NCBI RefSeq assembly: GCF_026626305.1
Contig: NZ_JAPNUE010000012.1
Location: 1 to 64,000, forward strand
Reading direction: 5' to 3'
Source of the DNA: Frigidibacter sp. RF13
GTDB taxonomy: Bacteria > Pseudomonadota > Alphaproteobacteria > Rhodobacterales > Rhodobacteraceae
DNA: 64,000 nt
Numbering within the stretch: position 1 is the first letter of the stretch; every line of letters starts with the position of its first letter. Below the pieces are notes generated by a model, which saw nothing but the letters and a program-made list of their open reading frames with translations, ran no database searches and was not told the DNA's origin. The translations under genes and the position numbers were made by a program. Shown in pieces: positions 46,983-55,998 of the stretch.

Positions 46983-48182
46983 ATGAACAATGTGGAAATT
47001 CGGGACCCCGTGCGGCCGGTGAAGTCGGGCGGCTACAAGGTGGATGTGAGCCGCGGCGAGCGGAACGGGCGGGTGTCGTCCGAATGGTTCAACCGGCCCG
47101 ATGACGAGAGGTATCTCTCGCTCGGCGATCTCTGGGCCTCGGTGAAGGTCCGTTCGGAACGAAGCCGTAGCCGGGTGGTGCAGACCGCCGACATCCGCGT
47201 CGAGGCCGCGCGCGACAGTGTCGAACGACTGCATCTGGTGTTGCCCAAGGCCAAGGAGCCGGTTGCCCCGACGCATTGGGCGTTCGGCCAGCTCGCCAGC
47301 ATCGTCGGCGCCCCGGCCTCCTACCTGCGGCAACTGCCCGCGCCGCTGGCCGGGATCAATCTGCAATACGGCCTCAGCAACCACCGCGCCGAGCAGGTGA
47401 AGACGTTCGAGACCGAGGATGGCCGAACCGAGTTGCGGGCCGTCACTGGACCCGACTACGGCCGGATTCATGACCACGAGCTGGTCGAGGCGGTGCAGCG
47501 CATCGCGGGCAACGGCACCGGCGATACGCGCTGGAAAGTGCCGGGGGTGCTCGACTGGTCGACCGGGGTCTACAACCCCGATGTCGAGATCAGCCGGGAC
47601 ACGACGACGCTCTATGCCTCGGACCGCGACGTCTTCCTGTTCCTGGTCGACGATCACAATCCGATCGAGGCGGGAAGGCTGCCCGACGGCTCCCCCGATC
47701 TCTACTTTCGGGGGTTCTATTGCTGGAACTCGGAGGTCGGCGCCAAGACACTTGGGATCGCGAGCTTCTATCTCCGCGCCGTGTGCCAGAATCGCAATCT
47801 CTGGGGCGTCGAGGACTTCCAGGAGATCACCATCCGGCACTCGAAATACGCGGCCTCGCGCTTTGCCCATGATGCCGCGCCCGCGCTGACGCGCTTCGCC
47901 AACTCGTCGGCGCAGGGCTTCGTGAACGGGATCAAGGCGGCGCGGCAGCAGATCGTGGCGCGGACGGATGAGGACCGCGACGACTTCCTGCGCAAGCGCG
48001 GCTTCTCCAAGGCCGAGTCCTCCAAGATCATCGAGAAGGTGCTGATGGAGGAGAGCCGCCCGCCCGAAAGCATCTTCGACTTCGTGCAGGGCATCACCCG
48101 GCTCGCGCGGGACAAGACCCAGCAGGATGCGCGTCTCGACATGGAAGGCCGCGCCAAGAAGCTCCTCGACCGGGTCGGCTGA
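46983..48182 (+). CDS. DUF932 domain-containing protein
   Basis: The 399-residue protein matches DUF932, a family widespread on plasmids and phages and distantly related to phage DNA-recombination or toxin-like proteins, without settled function. Recognisable parts are GYGLS-like NLQYGLSNHRAEQVKTFETED, VTGPDYGRIHDHELVEAVQRIA (VxSxxYxxIxxxEl box) and RGFYCWNSEVGAKTLGIASFYLRAVCQNRNLWG. GGAGAG lies 6-7 bases before ATG 46983. It opens the rightward accessory block (DUF932, RadC, ParB-like), and its leader shares a hairpin motif with that of the ParB-like gene. Confidence 0.88.
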   Translation: MNNVEIRDPVRPVKSGGYKVDVSRGERNGRVSSEWFNRPDDERYLSLGDLWASVKVRSERSRSRVVQTADIRVEAARDSVERLHLVLPKAKEPVAPTHWAFGQLASIVGAPASYLRQLPAPLAGINLQYGLSNHRAEQVKTFETEDGRTELRAVTGPDYGRIHDHELVEAVQRIAGNGTGDTRWKVPGVLDWSTGVYNPDVEISRDTTTLYASDRDVFLFLVDDHNPIEAGRLPDGSPDLYFRGFYCWNSEVGAKTLGIASFYLRAVCQNRNLWGVEDFQEITIRHSKYAASRFAHDAAPALTRFANSSAQGFVNGIKAARQQIVARTDEDRDDFLRKRGFSKAESSKIIEKVLMEESRPPESIFDFVQGITRLARDKTQQDARLDMEGRAKKLLDRVG

Positions 48183-48320
48183 CCTCCGCAGTAGGGCAGA
48201 GGGCCCGTCGGCCTTCTGTCCGTCAGCATAGTCCTCCCCTTTCCTCCTTCCCGGCCAACTCCGCCAGGGTAGCGCAATGCTGCCGGGCCGATCTTGGCCG
48301 GGTCACCTCGTGAGAGCCGA

Positions 48321-48824
48321 ATGACCCGATTTTCCGAACACCCCACAGCCTTCGTTTCCCGCAGCGCTGGCAGCACTGAGCTGACCGCGCAGGAGCAAGC
48401 CACCATCTTCGCCGCCCGCGAGATCCTCGCGCGCCACATGAATAGCAACCCGGTCCTGACCTCATGGGCCGCCTTGATGGACTACTGCGCCCTGTCGGTA
48501 CGTGGCGAGGTCGAACGGTTTCACGTCCTCTATCTTGACCGAAAGAACCGGCTCATCTCCGATGAGCGCTTGGGCGTCGGCACCGTCGATCACGTCCCGG
48601 TCTATCCGCGCGAGGTCGTCAGGCGCGCCCTGGACCTAAACGCCTCGGCGCTGATCCTGGTCCACAACCACCCGTCCGGCGATCCCGAGCCATCGGACGC
48701 CGACATCGCCATGACGAAGGAGGTGCAGAAGGCCTGTGGCGTCCTCGGCCTCACCCTGCACGACCACATCATCGTCGGTGCGGGCCGGGAAGTCAGCCTG
48801 CGCGGCCGGGGTGATCTCGGATGA
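48321..48824 (+). CDS. RadC-family JAB-domain protein
   Basis: The 167-residue protein carries the complete JAMM metal-binding motif: HNHPSGDPEPSDAD places His115, His117, Ser125 and Asp128 as expected, with the upstream acidic residue in GEVERFHVLYLD. Despite the RadC name, the cellular role of these plasmid-borne short forms is unclear; a metalloprotease-like or DNA-structure-related activity is suggested by the fold. It lacks the N-terminal helix-hairpin-helix of chromosomal RadC. It lies between DUF932 and the large ParB-like protein, the usual order on rhodobacterial plasmids. Confidence 0.92.
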   Translation: MTRFSEHPTAFVSRSAGSTELTAQEQATIFAAREILARHMNSNPVLTSWAALMDYCALSVRGEVERFHVLYLDRKNRLISDERLGVGTVDHVPVYPREVVRRALDLNASALILVHNHPSGDPEPSDADIAMTKEVQKACGVLGLTLHDHIIVGAGREVSLRGRGDLG

Positions 48825-48894
48825 CGCGCGGGTGCTCTTCGGCGGCGCGGTGTCAGAGGAAGAGGAGGGCAGGAGGTTTTCGACGGGTTGGAGA

Positions 48895-48935
48895 CCGAGG
48901 GAGAGGCTCTCGGCGCCCGTCGGGAGATCGGTCCG
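48895..48935 (+). promoter_or_regulatory. Structured leader of the ParB-like gene (leader motif B)
   Basis: CCGAG (48895-48899) pairs with CTCGG (48909-48913); the sequence continues CGCCCGTC and GGGAG before ATG 48936. Compared with motif A, both stem arms change together, which supports a conserved RNA hairpin. Confidence 0.5.
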
Positions 48936-51074
48936 ATGACCAACATGCAGAAAATCACCCTCGCCTCGTCGCGGGATATTCCCTTCCACAATCTGGTTCT
49001 GAGCCAGGCCAACGTCCGGCGGGTGAAGGCCGGCGTCTCGGTCGATGAGCTGGCCGAGTCCATCGCCCGCCGCGGGTTGATCCAGAGCCTGCACGTCCGT
49101 CCGGTGATCGGCGAGGACGGTGCCGAGACTGGCAAGTTCGAAGTTCCCGCCGGCGGGCGGCGCTACCGGGCGCTGGAGCTCCTGGTGAAGCAGAAACGTT
49201 TGGCGAAGTCCGCCCCGGTGCCCTGCATCGTCAGCGCGGCCGATGACTCCGTGTTGATCGACGAGGTCTCGCTCGCCGAGAACATCGAGCGCGCGCCCTT
49301 GCATCCGCTGGACCAGTTCCGGGCCTTTCAGGTCCTGCGCGAGAAGGGCATGACCGAGGAGGCCATCGCCGCGGCCTTCTTCGTCGATGTGAAGGTGGTG
49401 AAGGAGCGCCTGCGCCTTGTCACTGTCGCCCCCGCGCTTCTGGATATCTATGCAGAAGACGGCATGACCCTGGAGCAACTGAAGGCCTTCACCGTTTCCA
49501 GCGACCATGCGCGTCAGGCGCAGGTCTGGGAAGCGGTCAAAAGCTCCTGGTCGAAGGAGCCCTACCAGATCCGGCGCATGCTGACGGAGAGCGCAGTGCG
49601 GGCGTCTGACAAGCGCGTTCGCTTCCTCGGGATCGAGGCCTACGAAGGTGCCGGCGGCTACGTCCTGCGTGACCTCTTCGAGAGGGATGATGGCGGCTGG
49701 TTGCAAGACCCGGTGCTGCTGGAGCGTCTGGTGGGCGAGAAGCTGAAAGCGGAAGCGGAAGCCATCGCGGCCGAAGGCTGGAAGTGGATCGAGGTCGCCG
49801 TGGGCTTCCCCTACGGCCACACCATGGGCCTGCGCGAGCTTCTGGGCACCACGGTCGGTCTGACGGACGACGAGCGGGCCACGCGGGAAGCGTTGCGCGA
49901 CGAATACGATCGGCTGGAGGCCGAGTATGCAGAGGCTGACGATCTTCCCGAGGACGTCGATCAGCGGCTTGGTGAGATCGAGCGTCTCCTTGGCGCTTTC
50001 GACAGCCGCCCGATGGCCTTCGATCCCGCTGAGGTCGGCAGGGCAGGGGCCTTCGTCAGCATCGACAGCGACGGCACCTTGCTGATCGAGCGCGGCTTCG
50101 TTCGTCCTGAAGACGAACAGTGGGTGGCGCCGACGGGCGAAGTCTCCGACGATAACCCCGATCGCACTGCGTCCATGGATGCGGATCGCAGCGAAAGTCG
50201 CGCTGCGGTGATCAGCATGGGTGGCGAGACCGGCGCGCCCGAGGATGACGAGGACGAAGGCGATGCGATCAAGTCGCTGCCGGAGCGGCTCGTCATCGAG
50301 CTGACGGCGCATCGCACCCTGGCGCTGCGCGATGCCGTGGCCAACAACCCGCGCATCGCCATGACGGCACTCCTGCACAAGCTGGCAACGGATTGCTTCG
50401 TCTCTCGCAGTTCGGGCAGCGCCGTCGAGGCGACCGTGCGGGACATTCACCTGCCCGTGCAGTCTGCCGATCTGGCCGACAGCCTGCCCTCGCAGAGCAT
50501 CGACGCCCGCCACGCTGCCTGGAAGGCGGACTTGCCGCTCGGGCAGGGGGACGATGTGCTCTGGGACTGGCTCCACGCACTGGACGAGGCCAGTCGCCAG
50601 GCGCTCCTCGCCCATTGCCTCAGCTTCGGGGTGAACGCCCTCTACGAGCGTCCGAACCCTTACAGCGGCATGGGGATCAGCCAGCACGGTCTCGACCGCC
50701 GTCTGCGCGAGGCCGACCGTCTGGCCCGCACCACCCGGCTCGATCTTGTCCAAGCGGGCTGGAAGCCCACGGTCGCCAACTATCTCGACCGCGTCACCAA
50801 GAGCCGCATTCTGGAGGCCGTGCGCGAAGGGGTGGGCGAGGGCGCTGCGCAGCTGATCGACCATCTGAAGAAGGGCGACATGGCGCGCGAGGCCGAGCGT
50901 CTCCTCGACGGCTCCGGCTGGCTGCCCGAGCCGCTGCGCCTCGACGACGCTGACCTGGGCCAGGTGGCGGAGACTGAGGACGCCGGCGTCGAACTGCCTT
51001 CCTTCCTCACGAGCGATGACGAGGTTCAGCCCGACGACGAGGAGGAGCGCCGGCAGCTGATCGCCGCGGAGTGA
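48936..51074 (+). CDS. Large ParB/RepB/Spo0J-like nuclease-domain protein
   Basis: With ATG 48936 the product is 712 residues, more than twice a normal ParB. The N-terminal ParB domain is clear (ANVRRVKAGVSVDELAESIA, RGLIQSLHVRPV, EVPAGGRRYRALELLV, SLAENIERAPLHPLDQFRAF), then a KorB-like helix-turn-helix (IAAAFFVDVKVVKERLRLVTV). From about residue 260 onward lies a long acidic region and a C-terminal domain without recognisable motifs. Such proteins accompany DUF932 and RadC on many alphaproteobacterial plasmids and are distinct from the true ParB at 42916. Function is unknown; a DNA-binding or CTP-binding role is inferred from the N-terminal domain. Confidence 0.85.
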   Translation: MTNMQKITLASSRDIPFHNLVLSQANVRRVKAGVSVDELAESIARRGLIQSLHVRPVIGEDGAETGKFEVPAGGRRYRALELLVKQKRLAKSAPVPCIVSAADDSVLIDEVSLAENIERAPLHPLDQFRAFQVLREKGMTEEAIAAAFFVDVKVVKERLRLVTVAPALLDIYAEDGMTLEQLKAFTVSSDHARQAQVWEAVKSSWSKEPYQIRRMLTESAVRASDKRVRFLGIEAYEGAGGYVLRDLFERDDGGWLQDPVLLERLVGEKLKAEAEAIAAEGWKWIEVAVGFPYGHTMGLRELLGTTVGLTDDERATREALRDEYDRLEAEYAEADDLPEDVDQRLGEIERLLGAFDSRPMAFDPAEVGRAGAFVSIDSDGTLLIERGFVRPEDEQWVAPTGEVSDDNPDRTASMDADRSESRAAVISMGGETGAPEDDEDEGDAIKSLPERLVIELTAHRTLALRDAVANNPRIAMTALLHKLATDCFVSRSSGSAVEATVRDIHLPVQSADLADSLPSQSIDARHAAWKADLPLGQGDDVLWDWLHALDEASRQALLAHCLSFGVNALYERPNPYSGMGISQHGLDRRLREADRLARTTRLDLVQAGWKPTVANYLDRVTKSRILEAVREGVGEGAAQLIDHLKKGDMAREAERLLDGSGWLPEPLRLDDADLGQVAETEDAGVELPSFLTSDDEVQPDDEEERRQLIAAE

Positions 51075-51080
51075 CCATGA

Positions 51081-51104
51081 ACGGGGTGGCTTCGGTCACC
51101 CCGT
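51081..51104 (+). terminator. Rho-independent terminator after the ParB-like gene
   Basis: ACGGGGTG pairs with CACCCCGT around an eight-base loop containing TTCGG, and TTT plus CT follow. It begins 7 bp past the stop codon. It may serve the convergent small gene at 51137 as well. Confidence 0.8.
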
Positions 51105-51136
51105 TTTCTCATGGGGGCGGATGGCGAGCCGGCAGT

Positions 51137-51364
51137 TCAGGCAAGCCGCTCGGAATACCGCGTCTTCACGGCCCGATTGATGAATTCGTTCAGCCCATCG
51201 CCAGCGCGCGCCAGCACAATCATGCGGTCGATATTGGCCTGACCGGCCGACACCGAGGTGTAGCGATAGATCGCGCCATCCTTGAACGCGACATCCACAT
51301 GCGTGGAGCCGATTTCGTAGGCTCGGATGCCGGAATCCCGATCCCAATCACGATATGGTGTCAT
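51137..51364 (-). CDS. Small conserved-looking protein, KTSC-like
   Basis: A 75-residue protein starting at ATG 51364 (a longer frame reaches 51454). The middle (GIRAYEIGSTHVDVAFKDGAIYRYTSVSAG) resembles KTSC-type small domains, in which a beta-rich core handles a short peptide or nucleic acid, but the match is by eye only. It converges on the ParB-like gene. The ribosome site is weak. Confidence 0.5.
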   Translation of the reverse strand: MTPYRDWDRDSGIRAYEIGSTHVDVAFKDGAIYRYTSVSAGQANIDRMIVLARAGDGLNEFINRAVKTRYSERLA

Positions 51365-52069
51365 TCCGGTCCCGGGTTCACAATATGCTGAACAAGGATA
51401 GCGCCCGTTCGTGTTTCGTTCAAGATGAGCTTCAATTGCCCTGGCCCCGGGCATCGACGGGCCTTTGCCAGACCATCATCGACGCAGCGGTTGGTAGGGC
51501 AGGGGGAGGAGGGCAATGCCCTACTGCCAAATCGTCATTGAGGTGGGCAGTTGAACTCGTCGTGTCAGCCCGGATCGACCAGCTTCTTTGGCCAGTTGCG
51601 GCTTGGTCGTTCGAACATCGTCCGTTTTCTGCCATCACGCTGGCAGACCAGAACCAGTGGAGCGGCGGGAGCCGCGCGGCTGCAGGCCAAGGGGGAAGGC
51701 GCAAGCTGGCCTGGCGTCGGCAGTGGTGGTTCACATCGCCGGTGGCGCTTGTCCTGCCTCTCCTGACGGGCTTTCAGGGTCGCCTTGATCTCCGTGGGTC
51801 TTCTGTCCCAGCCCGCGTCCAAACGGCCTCTGGTGATGGGCTGATCTGCCCGAAGGACGTCTTCGCCTCGACCGCTTCGGCGCAACAGCGTCGTCACAAC
51901 TTTCTTCCCCTGCCGGTGCGGGCACCGTCATTCCTCGCGGGACAAGAAAGTTCCTCCTGTGCTGTCAGGGTCCCCAAGGGGACTGCGCCAGTGGTCGCCT
52001 CCGGGCTGTCGATCGCCATCGAGGCCGCAAGGACGCGGGCCCGAAACAGAGAGAAAACGGAGAAAGAAC

Positions 52070-52396
52070 ATGGCGACCATCGGCACCTTCAAGAAGACCG
52101 GCAACGAGTACACCGGCGAAATCTTCACCCTCAGCCTGCAGGCCAAGGGCGTGCGCCTCGTCCCCGATCTGCGGGCCTCGGGCGAGAACGCCCCCAGCCA
52201 CCGGGTCCTGGTTGGCCGCGCCGAGATCGGCGCCGCCTGGACGAAGAAATCGAACGACAGCGGCCGCGAATACCTGGGCCTGAAGCTGGACGATCCGAGC
52301 TTCGCCGCGCCCATCTACGCCAACCTCTTCGATGACGAAGACGGCGAGGGCTACAGCCTCATCTGGTCCCGCCCCAACACCCGCCGCGGCGACTGA
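52070..52396 (+). CDS. DUF736 family protein, copy 1
   Basis: The 108-residue protein starts at ATG 52070 with GAGAAAG-type purine-rich sequence upstream. DUF736 proteins are small single-domain proteins common on alphaproteobacterial plasmids. Typical features are the opening MATIGTFKKTGNEYTGEI, the LVPDLRASGENAPSHRV strand region, and LGLKLDDPSFAAPIYANLF. Function is not established; single-stranded DNA-related roles have been suggested by context only. An identical second copy is at 60698. Confidence 0.9.
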   Translation: MATIGTFKKTGNEYTGEIFTLSLQAKGVRLVPDLRASGENAPSHRVLVGRAEIGAAWTKKSNDSGREYLGLKLDDPSFAAPIYANLFDDEDGEGYSLIWSRPNTRRGD

Positions 52397-52410
52397 TCGC
52401 ATCAGGCAAA

Positions 52411-52434
52411 GGCCCCGGTCGAAAGACCGGGGCC
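52411..52434. terminator. 10-bp stem with GAAA tetraloop
   Basis: GGCCCCGGTC and GACCGGGGCC are perfectly complementary around GAAA. It stands between convergent DUF736 and hipA and can end both transcripts, although no T-run follows. Confidence 0.65.
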
Positions 52435-52505
52435 GAAGCTATTGCCGCATAGCCCCCCAATCGACACGCATGGGGTTATCCGACAGTACCGAAAACCCCT
52501 ACTCG

Positions 52506-53738
52506 CTACAGCCCGAGTGCCGCATCCATGCGCTCATGTTCGAAGGCAGGAGCACAAGCGTTCAGCTCTGCGCCGCCCAGCCCTTGGCGGCGCAACTCCT
52601 CCCGCCAGTTGTCGTGGATGCTTCGCGCCATATCCCGCGCCAGGATACGGGCTTCCGGAACACTAACATCGAAGAACTCGGCCGCATCGATCGCCGCGGC
52701 GATGTCTGGCTCATGCCCATGGATCGGGCTGATTCCGGTTTCCATCTGTGCGTGGCGACGGGGCTGCGGATTGACGTCGAAGAGCGGCGAAAGGCGCCAG
52801 AGGTTCTGTCCCGCATAGATGAACCCGTGGTTTTTCAGGTGGTCATCCGTGTTGGTGACAAGGATCCCGAGAACCATCCGGCGCCAGATTTCCAGCAGAT
52901 CGTCACCGGGCCGGGCCGAGATGGTGCGAATAATGTCGGCGATGTCGGTGTAATAGCCGCTCGCATACCCAACCTTGCCGAGGGCTGTGCGCGCGGAGAT
53001 ATAGGGGACCCGGCCGCCATCCCGACGATCAAAACGGCTGAAGAGACCGATCGGGTGCGAGCTGCCGGGCAGTTCGAGGCGGCATTCCGGCGTGCGCAGA
53101 CCAAGGGTCCCGGCGAGCTTCATCGTCGCCACTTCGAGACGCTCCACCGGCCAAGTGTCGTTGATGGAGGTGAACTTGGCGAGCCAAAGCCGGTCGCCAT
53201 CCCTCATATTGGCCTTTGGCCGCGCCCCGCCTGGTGTGCCGGCGGCGCCGACGAGATCCAGCGCATCTTGCTCTGCGCCGACGGGATCCCGTTCGAACCT
53301 TTGCGCGATCTTGAGAAGCTCCTCGATTTCAGCCAGCCGCGGGACTGGCCTTCCGATTTGCGGGAATGGTTCACCATCTTCTTGCAGAAAGCGCAGCGCG
53401 CCTTGGCGCGCAGTATCGTCGCATGTGGTCAAGAAGTCGAACTCGGTTGCCCCCTCGCCCAGAATCCGGCGCATCAGCTTGCGACCCCAACTGTCCGGGG
53501 AGGTATCCGCAAAGGGCCCGGCGATGACATCGCGCTTCCGGCTGTCGCGCCCGCCAGAGCTGGCGTGATAAGGCGCGCTCGACCGTGGCATTTGTGGGCA
53601 GAGATCGAATCCACGCGGGTTGTCGATCCATTCCTGGTCATAGATGAAGGTGGAATGCGCACGCCGCCCGTCCGTCTCGAAGACCAGACGACCGACCGGA
53701 ACCAGCCCGTTCCCTAGCGCGACACGTGCCACGACCAT
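52506..53738 (-). CDS. hipA: HipA-family kinase toxin
   Basis: The 410-residue protein is a HipA-type serine/threonine kinase, the toxin half of a type II pair; family members phosphorylate aminoacyl-tRNA synthetases and cause growth arrest. It has the N-subdomain (GRLVFETDGRRAHSTFIYDQ, AGPFADTSPDSWGRKLM), the glycine-rich loop GTPGGARPKA (167-176), the catalytic NTDDHLKNHG (296-305) and the metal-binding LSPLFDVNP (316-324). All key residues are present. The start ATG shares one base with the hipB stop, so the two are translated together. The target is not deducible from sequence. Confidence 0.94.
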   Translation of the reverse strand: MVVARVALGNGLVPVGRLVFETDGRRAHSTFIYDQEWIDNPRGFDLCPQMPRSSAPYHASSGGRDSRKRDVIAGPFADTSPDSWGRKLMRRILGEGATEFDFLTTCDDTARQGALRFLQEDGEPFPQIGRPVPRLAEIEELLKIAQRFERDPVGAEQDALDLVGAAGTPGGARPKANMRDGDRLWLAKFTSINDTWPVERLEVATMKLAGTLGLRTPECRLELPGSSHPIGLFSRFDRRDGGRVPYISARTALGKVGYASGYYTDIADIIRTISARPGDDLLEIWRRMVLGILVTNTDDHLKNHGFIYAGQNLWRLSPLFDVNPQPRRHAQMETGISPIHGHEPDIAAAIDAAEFFDVSVPEARILARDMARSIHDNWREELRRQGLGGAELNACAPAFEHERMDAALGL

Positions 53739-54106
53739 CAGAAGGCGCTCCCATCATCATCGATCACATCCGACCGTGCCTCGGTGGTGGTCGATTTGGC
53801 CGACGGCAGCTTGCGGCGGCCGGTGATCCGCTCTGGCAGGCGGGCCTGTTCAAGGACCAAGCCGGTATCGTCCTTCGCCGGATCCAGGATTTCGCCGAGC
53901 CGGTGGAGTTCGCCCAGGACCATGAGCGCCATGGCCAGTGTCTCGAGCCGCACACCGCCATCACCCATCTCGAGCTTGGCGAGCGTCTTGTCGGTCACTC
54001 CCAGGCGCTCGCAGAAATCCGCGACGGACATCCTGCGCTTCTTACGGGCGACACGGATGTCATGGCCAAGTCGCTTGAGAGCAGTCTGAACTTGGTAAGA
54101 AGACAT
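53738..54106 (-). CDS. hipB: HipB-like XRE antitoxin
   Basis: The 122-residue protein has an XRE helix-turn-helix at about residues 10-70 (IRVARKKRRMSVADFCERLG, then VTDKTLAKLEMGDGGVRLETLAMAL) and a disordered C-terminal tail that may contact HipA. It is the antitoxin and autorepressor of the pair. Three CGGA-N6-TCCG palindromes lie upstream as likely operators, one of them nine bases before ATG 54106. Confidence 0.9.
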   Translation of the reverse strand: MSSYQVQTALKRLGHDIRVARKKRRMSVADFCERLGVTDKTLAKLEMGDGGVRLETLAMALMVLGELHRLGEILDPAKDDTGLVLEQARLPERITGRRKLPSAKSTTTEARSDVIDDDGSAF

Positions 54107-54114
54107 ATTCTGAT

Positions 54115-54249
54115 CGGAGAAAAATCCGCCTTATGCTGGTATAACCGTATTTCTGTCCGTTTTAGGCCAACTTGCCGCGGAGGTCAACGGAGTAGATGAC
54201 AACGCGGACAGTATTCCGGATTAACGCCCTTAGATCGGACTATTATCCG
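54115..54249 (-). promoter_or_regulatory. hipBA promoter with three CGGA-N6-TCCG operators
   Basis: The half-sites CGGA and TCCG, always six bases apart, occur at 54115-54128, 54205-54218 and 54236-54249. A minus-strand promoter TTGACC-N17-TAAAAC (54159-54187) lies between sites 1 and 2. From 54250 to 54764 I see no gene. Confidence 0.6.
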
Positions 54250-54764
54250 ATTTATCCATTCAGAACCCGACGGCGCGGGGCATTCCAGGATCATGCTTCT
54301 TTGGCGCGCACGGCTCACCCATCCCTCTCGGGATTTCCTGTCGGGCCGGAAGGAAGCTGGGGTGGATGAAGCTCGGCGCGCAGCAGCCTCACGCCAGAGG
54401 TCGGGTCGGGCACAGGGAAAACCTCGTATTCAACGGCGGTAGTTGGGCTGGTGTAACCCCAGTCTGAACCACGCTGATCGCTGGCGGCCTGCGTGGCCGC
54501 AAGGCTGGCGAGCGGTGGGCATCCTCTGACAGGGTAGGGCTCCGGTCTCGGGTCAAAGCCCCATCCCCCGCTTCCATTCGCTGTCCTTGGTCTGATCCGT
54601 CTCTTTGACATTCAACCCCAGAGGGGTCGGCTACGCGCGCGTGCCGCCCTCGCGGATTCGGGCGAGCCGAACGCACGAGGGTGATTGCAGATCCGGTCAG
54701 ACACTTCGGGCGCCTGTCGCGCGGGGGATGGTCCTCCGCCCCCAGGAAGACAGGAGCCGACCCC

Positions 54765-54929
54765 ATGTCCAGACAGGATGCCACCGCTTACGCCGCCAGC
54801 CTCGCCGCCACGCTGATGGTCGCGATCACCGTGTTTCAGGCCGGGGACGGCACGCATGGGGCGATGCCGTCGGATGAATACGATGGCGACGAGGCGCTCG
54901 TCGCCCTGGAAATCGATCCCTGGCAATGA
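54765..54929 (+). CDS. Small protein, 54 residues, unknown
   Basis: ATG 54765 follows GGAAGACAGGAG. Residues about 8-27 (AYAASLAATLMVAITVFQAG) are mildly hydrophobic, giving either one short membrane helix or an amphipathic helix, and the tail is acidic (DEYDGDEALVALEIDP). The stop codon lies in a perfect hairpin. It heads the run of small genes that extends to 58991. I do not recognise the family. Confidence 0.55.
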   Translation: MSRQDATAYAASLAATLMVAITVFQAGDGTHGAMPSDEYDGDEALVALEIDPWQ

Positions 54930-54946
54930 GGCGCGCAAGCGCCTCA
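54927..54946 (+). terminator. 8-bp stem with GCAA tetraloop at the end of the small gene
   Basis: TGAGGCGC and GCGCCTCA pair around GCAA; the TGA stop codon is part of the stem. No T-run follows, so it may be an attenuator or mRNA stabiliser. The rest of the gap to 55115 has no gene. Confidence 0.5.
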
Positions 54947-55115
54947 CCCCTCTCCGGGTCGCGCTGTTCCAGCGCGCCCGAACAGGGGAAACGGCGCCGA
55001 ACCGAAGGGTCCGGCAAGGGAGAGGTTGAGGGGGGGAGCGGCCAGGGCGAGCCCGCTGAGACAAAGAGAGCGGCGGCGGGCTCATCTGTAACCCACTCTC
55101 CCAGGAGATTCCGAA

Positions 55116-55610
55116 ATGACCATCCATCTTCCCGGCCGCGCTGCGGCTCCCGCCGAGACCGCGACCGACCTGGCGCGGATCATGGCCGAGCAGGCCGAGC
55201 GTGACGCTGCCGAAGTGGCGCTGCACGCGCGGAACAAGGAGGTGCTCTTCGACGGGCTGCGCCTCGTCGGCATCGCCCATGTCCTCGTCAGCTTTGACGG
55301 CTCGGGCGACAGCGGGCAGATCGAAAACATCGAGGCCCGCAATGATACCGACCAGAGCATCACGCTGCCCGCCGCCCAGATCACCTTTGCCGGCATCGAC
55401 TGGCAGAGCGGGGCACCCACCGAGCACCGTCTGACCCTCGAGGCCGCTATCGAAGAACTGGTCTACGACCTCCTCTCCGATACCCATTCCGGCTGGCAGG
55501 ACAATGATGGCGCCTGGGGCGAATTCTGCATCGATGCCCGCGCGCGGACCATCCACCTCGAGTTCAACGAACGGTTCACGTCGTCCGAACTCTTCACCCA
55601 TGATTTCTGA
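55116..55610 (+). CDS. DUF6878-like protein
   Basis: A 164-residue acidic protein starts at ATG 55116 with CAGGAGA upstream. The N-terminal third is helical and alanine-rich; the remainder is beta-rich and closes with FNERFTSSELFTHDF, which I associate with DUF6878. Family function is unknown. It opens a cluster of plasmid genes of unknown function that follow with small gaps or overlaps, so they are probably co-transcribed. Confidence 0.6.
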   Translation: MTIHLPGRAAAPAETATDLARIMAEQAERDAAEVALHARNKEVLFDGLRLVGIAHVLVSFDGSGDSGQIENIEARNDTDQSITLPAAQITFAGIDWQSGAPTEHRLTLEAAIEELVYDLLSDTHSGWQDNDGAWGEFCIDARARTIHLEFNERFTSSELFTHDF

Positions 55611-55619
55611 GGGAAGACG

Positions 55620-55997
55620 ATGGCACATCCGTATCACCACGCCCTCTCTTCGGTGAAGAAATGGGGCGGGACGGTCGAAGACTACCTCGCCTGTCATGAA
55701 TTTTTCGACGCCTCAAAACTCATCCTGGCCGACTTTCGGCATCGGGCGCTGCGCCATCATGCCGAGGGGATATTCCTGCTGGAGCAAGTCCACGGGAAAA
55801 CCCTGACCCTGTCGACCGGTCGGGTGATCCCGACCCGTTGGGTCGGCGAGCAGCACGTCCGCGAGGATCTGGGCTTCATCCCCAGCTTTGCCGACTGGGC
55901 GCGGTCGATCAGGGCTGAGGCCTGGATGGGCCGGACCCAGAAGATCGAGCCCGAGGTCGACCCGCATCTGGCTGACCCCGTGCGGGAGGTCAGCTGA
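55620..55997 (+). CDS. DUF6915-like protein
   Basis: The 125-residue protein begins MAHPYHHALSSVKKWGG and contains a histidine-rich segment (FRHRALRHHAEGIFLLEQVHG), then WVGEQHVREDLGFIPSFADWAR. I associate this pattern with DUF6915. The several conserved histidines could bind a metal. Start ATG 55620 has GAGGGAAGA upstream and lies 9 bp after the previous stop. Confidence 0.6.
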   Translation: MAHPYHHALSSVKKWGGTVEDYLACHEFFDASKLILADFRHRALRHHAEGIFLLEQVHGKTLTLSTGRVIPTRWVGEQHVREDLGFIPSFADWARSIRAEAWMGRTQKIEPEVDPHLADPVREVS

Positions 55998-55998
55998 C

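Larger units (their letters stand above)
51443..52439 (+). repeat. 997-bp direct repeat, left copy
   Basis: Identical, as far as I can compare, to 60071-61067 (offset 8628). It includes a DUF736 gene, its hairpin terminator and about 627 bp of upstream DNA. That upstream part has no gene I can support, but shows hairpins such as TAGGGCA/TGCCCTA near 51495-51530 and CTGCCA/TGGCAG at 51629-51646. Confidence 0.93.

Noticed and set aside
48636..50864. 742-codon minus-strand frame
   Set aside because: It is the antisense shadow of the ParB-like gene, which has clear domain matches, a ribosome site and a terminator.
51551..51931. Several small frames in the first part of the 997-bp repeat
   Set aside because: Frames on both strands overlap each other, lack ribosome sites and have shadow-like composition. 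Their duplication only reflects the DNA repeat.
51959..52069. Longer start for the DUF736 gene
   Set aside because: The extension is basic, low-complexity and precedes the conserved MATIGTF start; ATG 52070 fits the family length.
54721..54764. Fourth copy of the shared hairpin leader before the 54-residue gene
   Set aside because: A GCGGGGG/CCTCCGC hairpin is present, but GGGAGAG and CGCCCGTC are missing, so membership is not supported.
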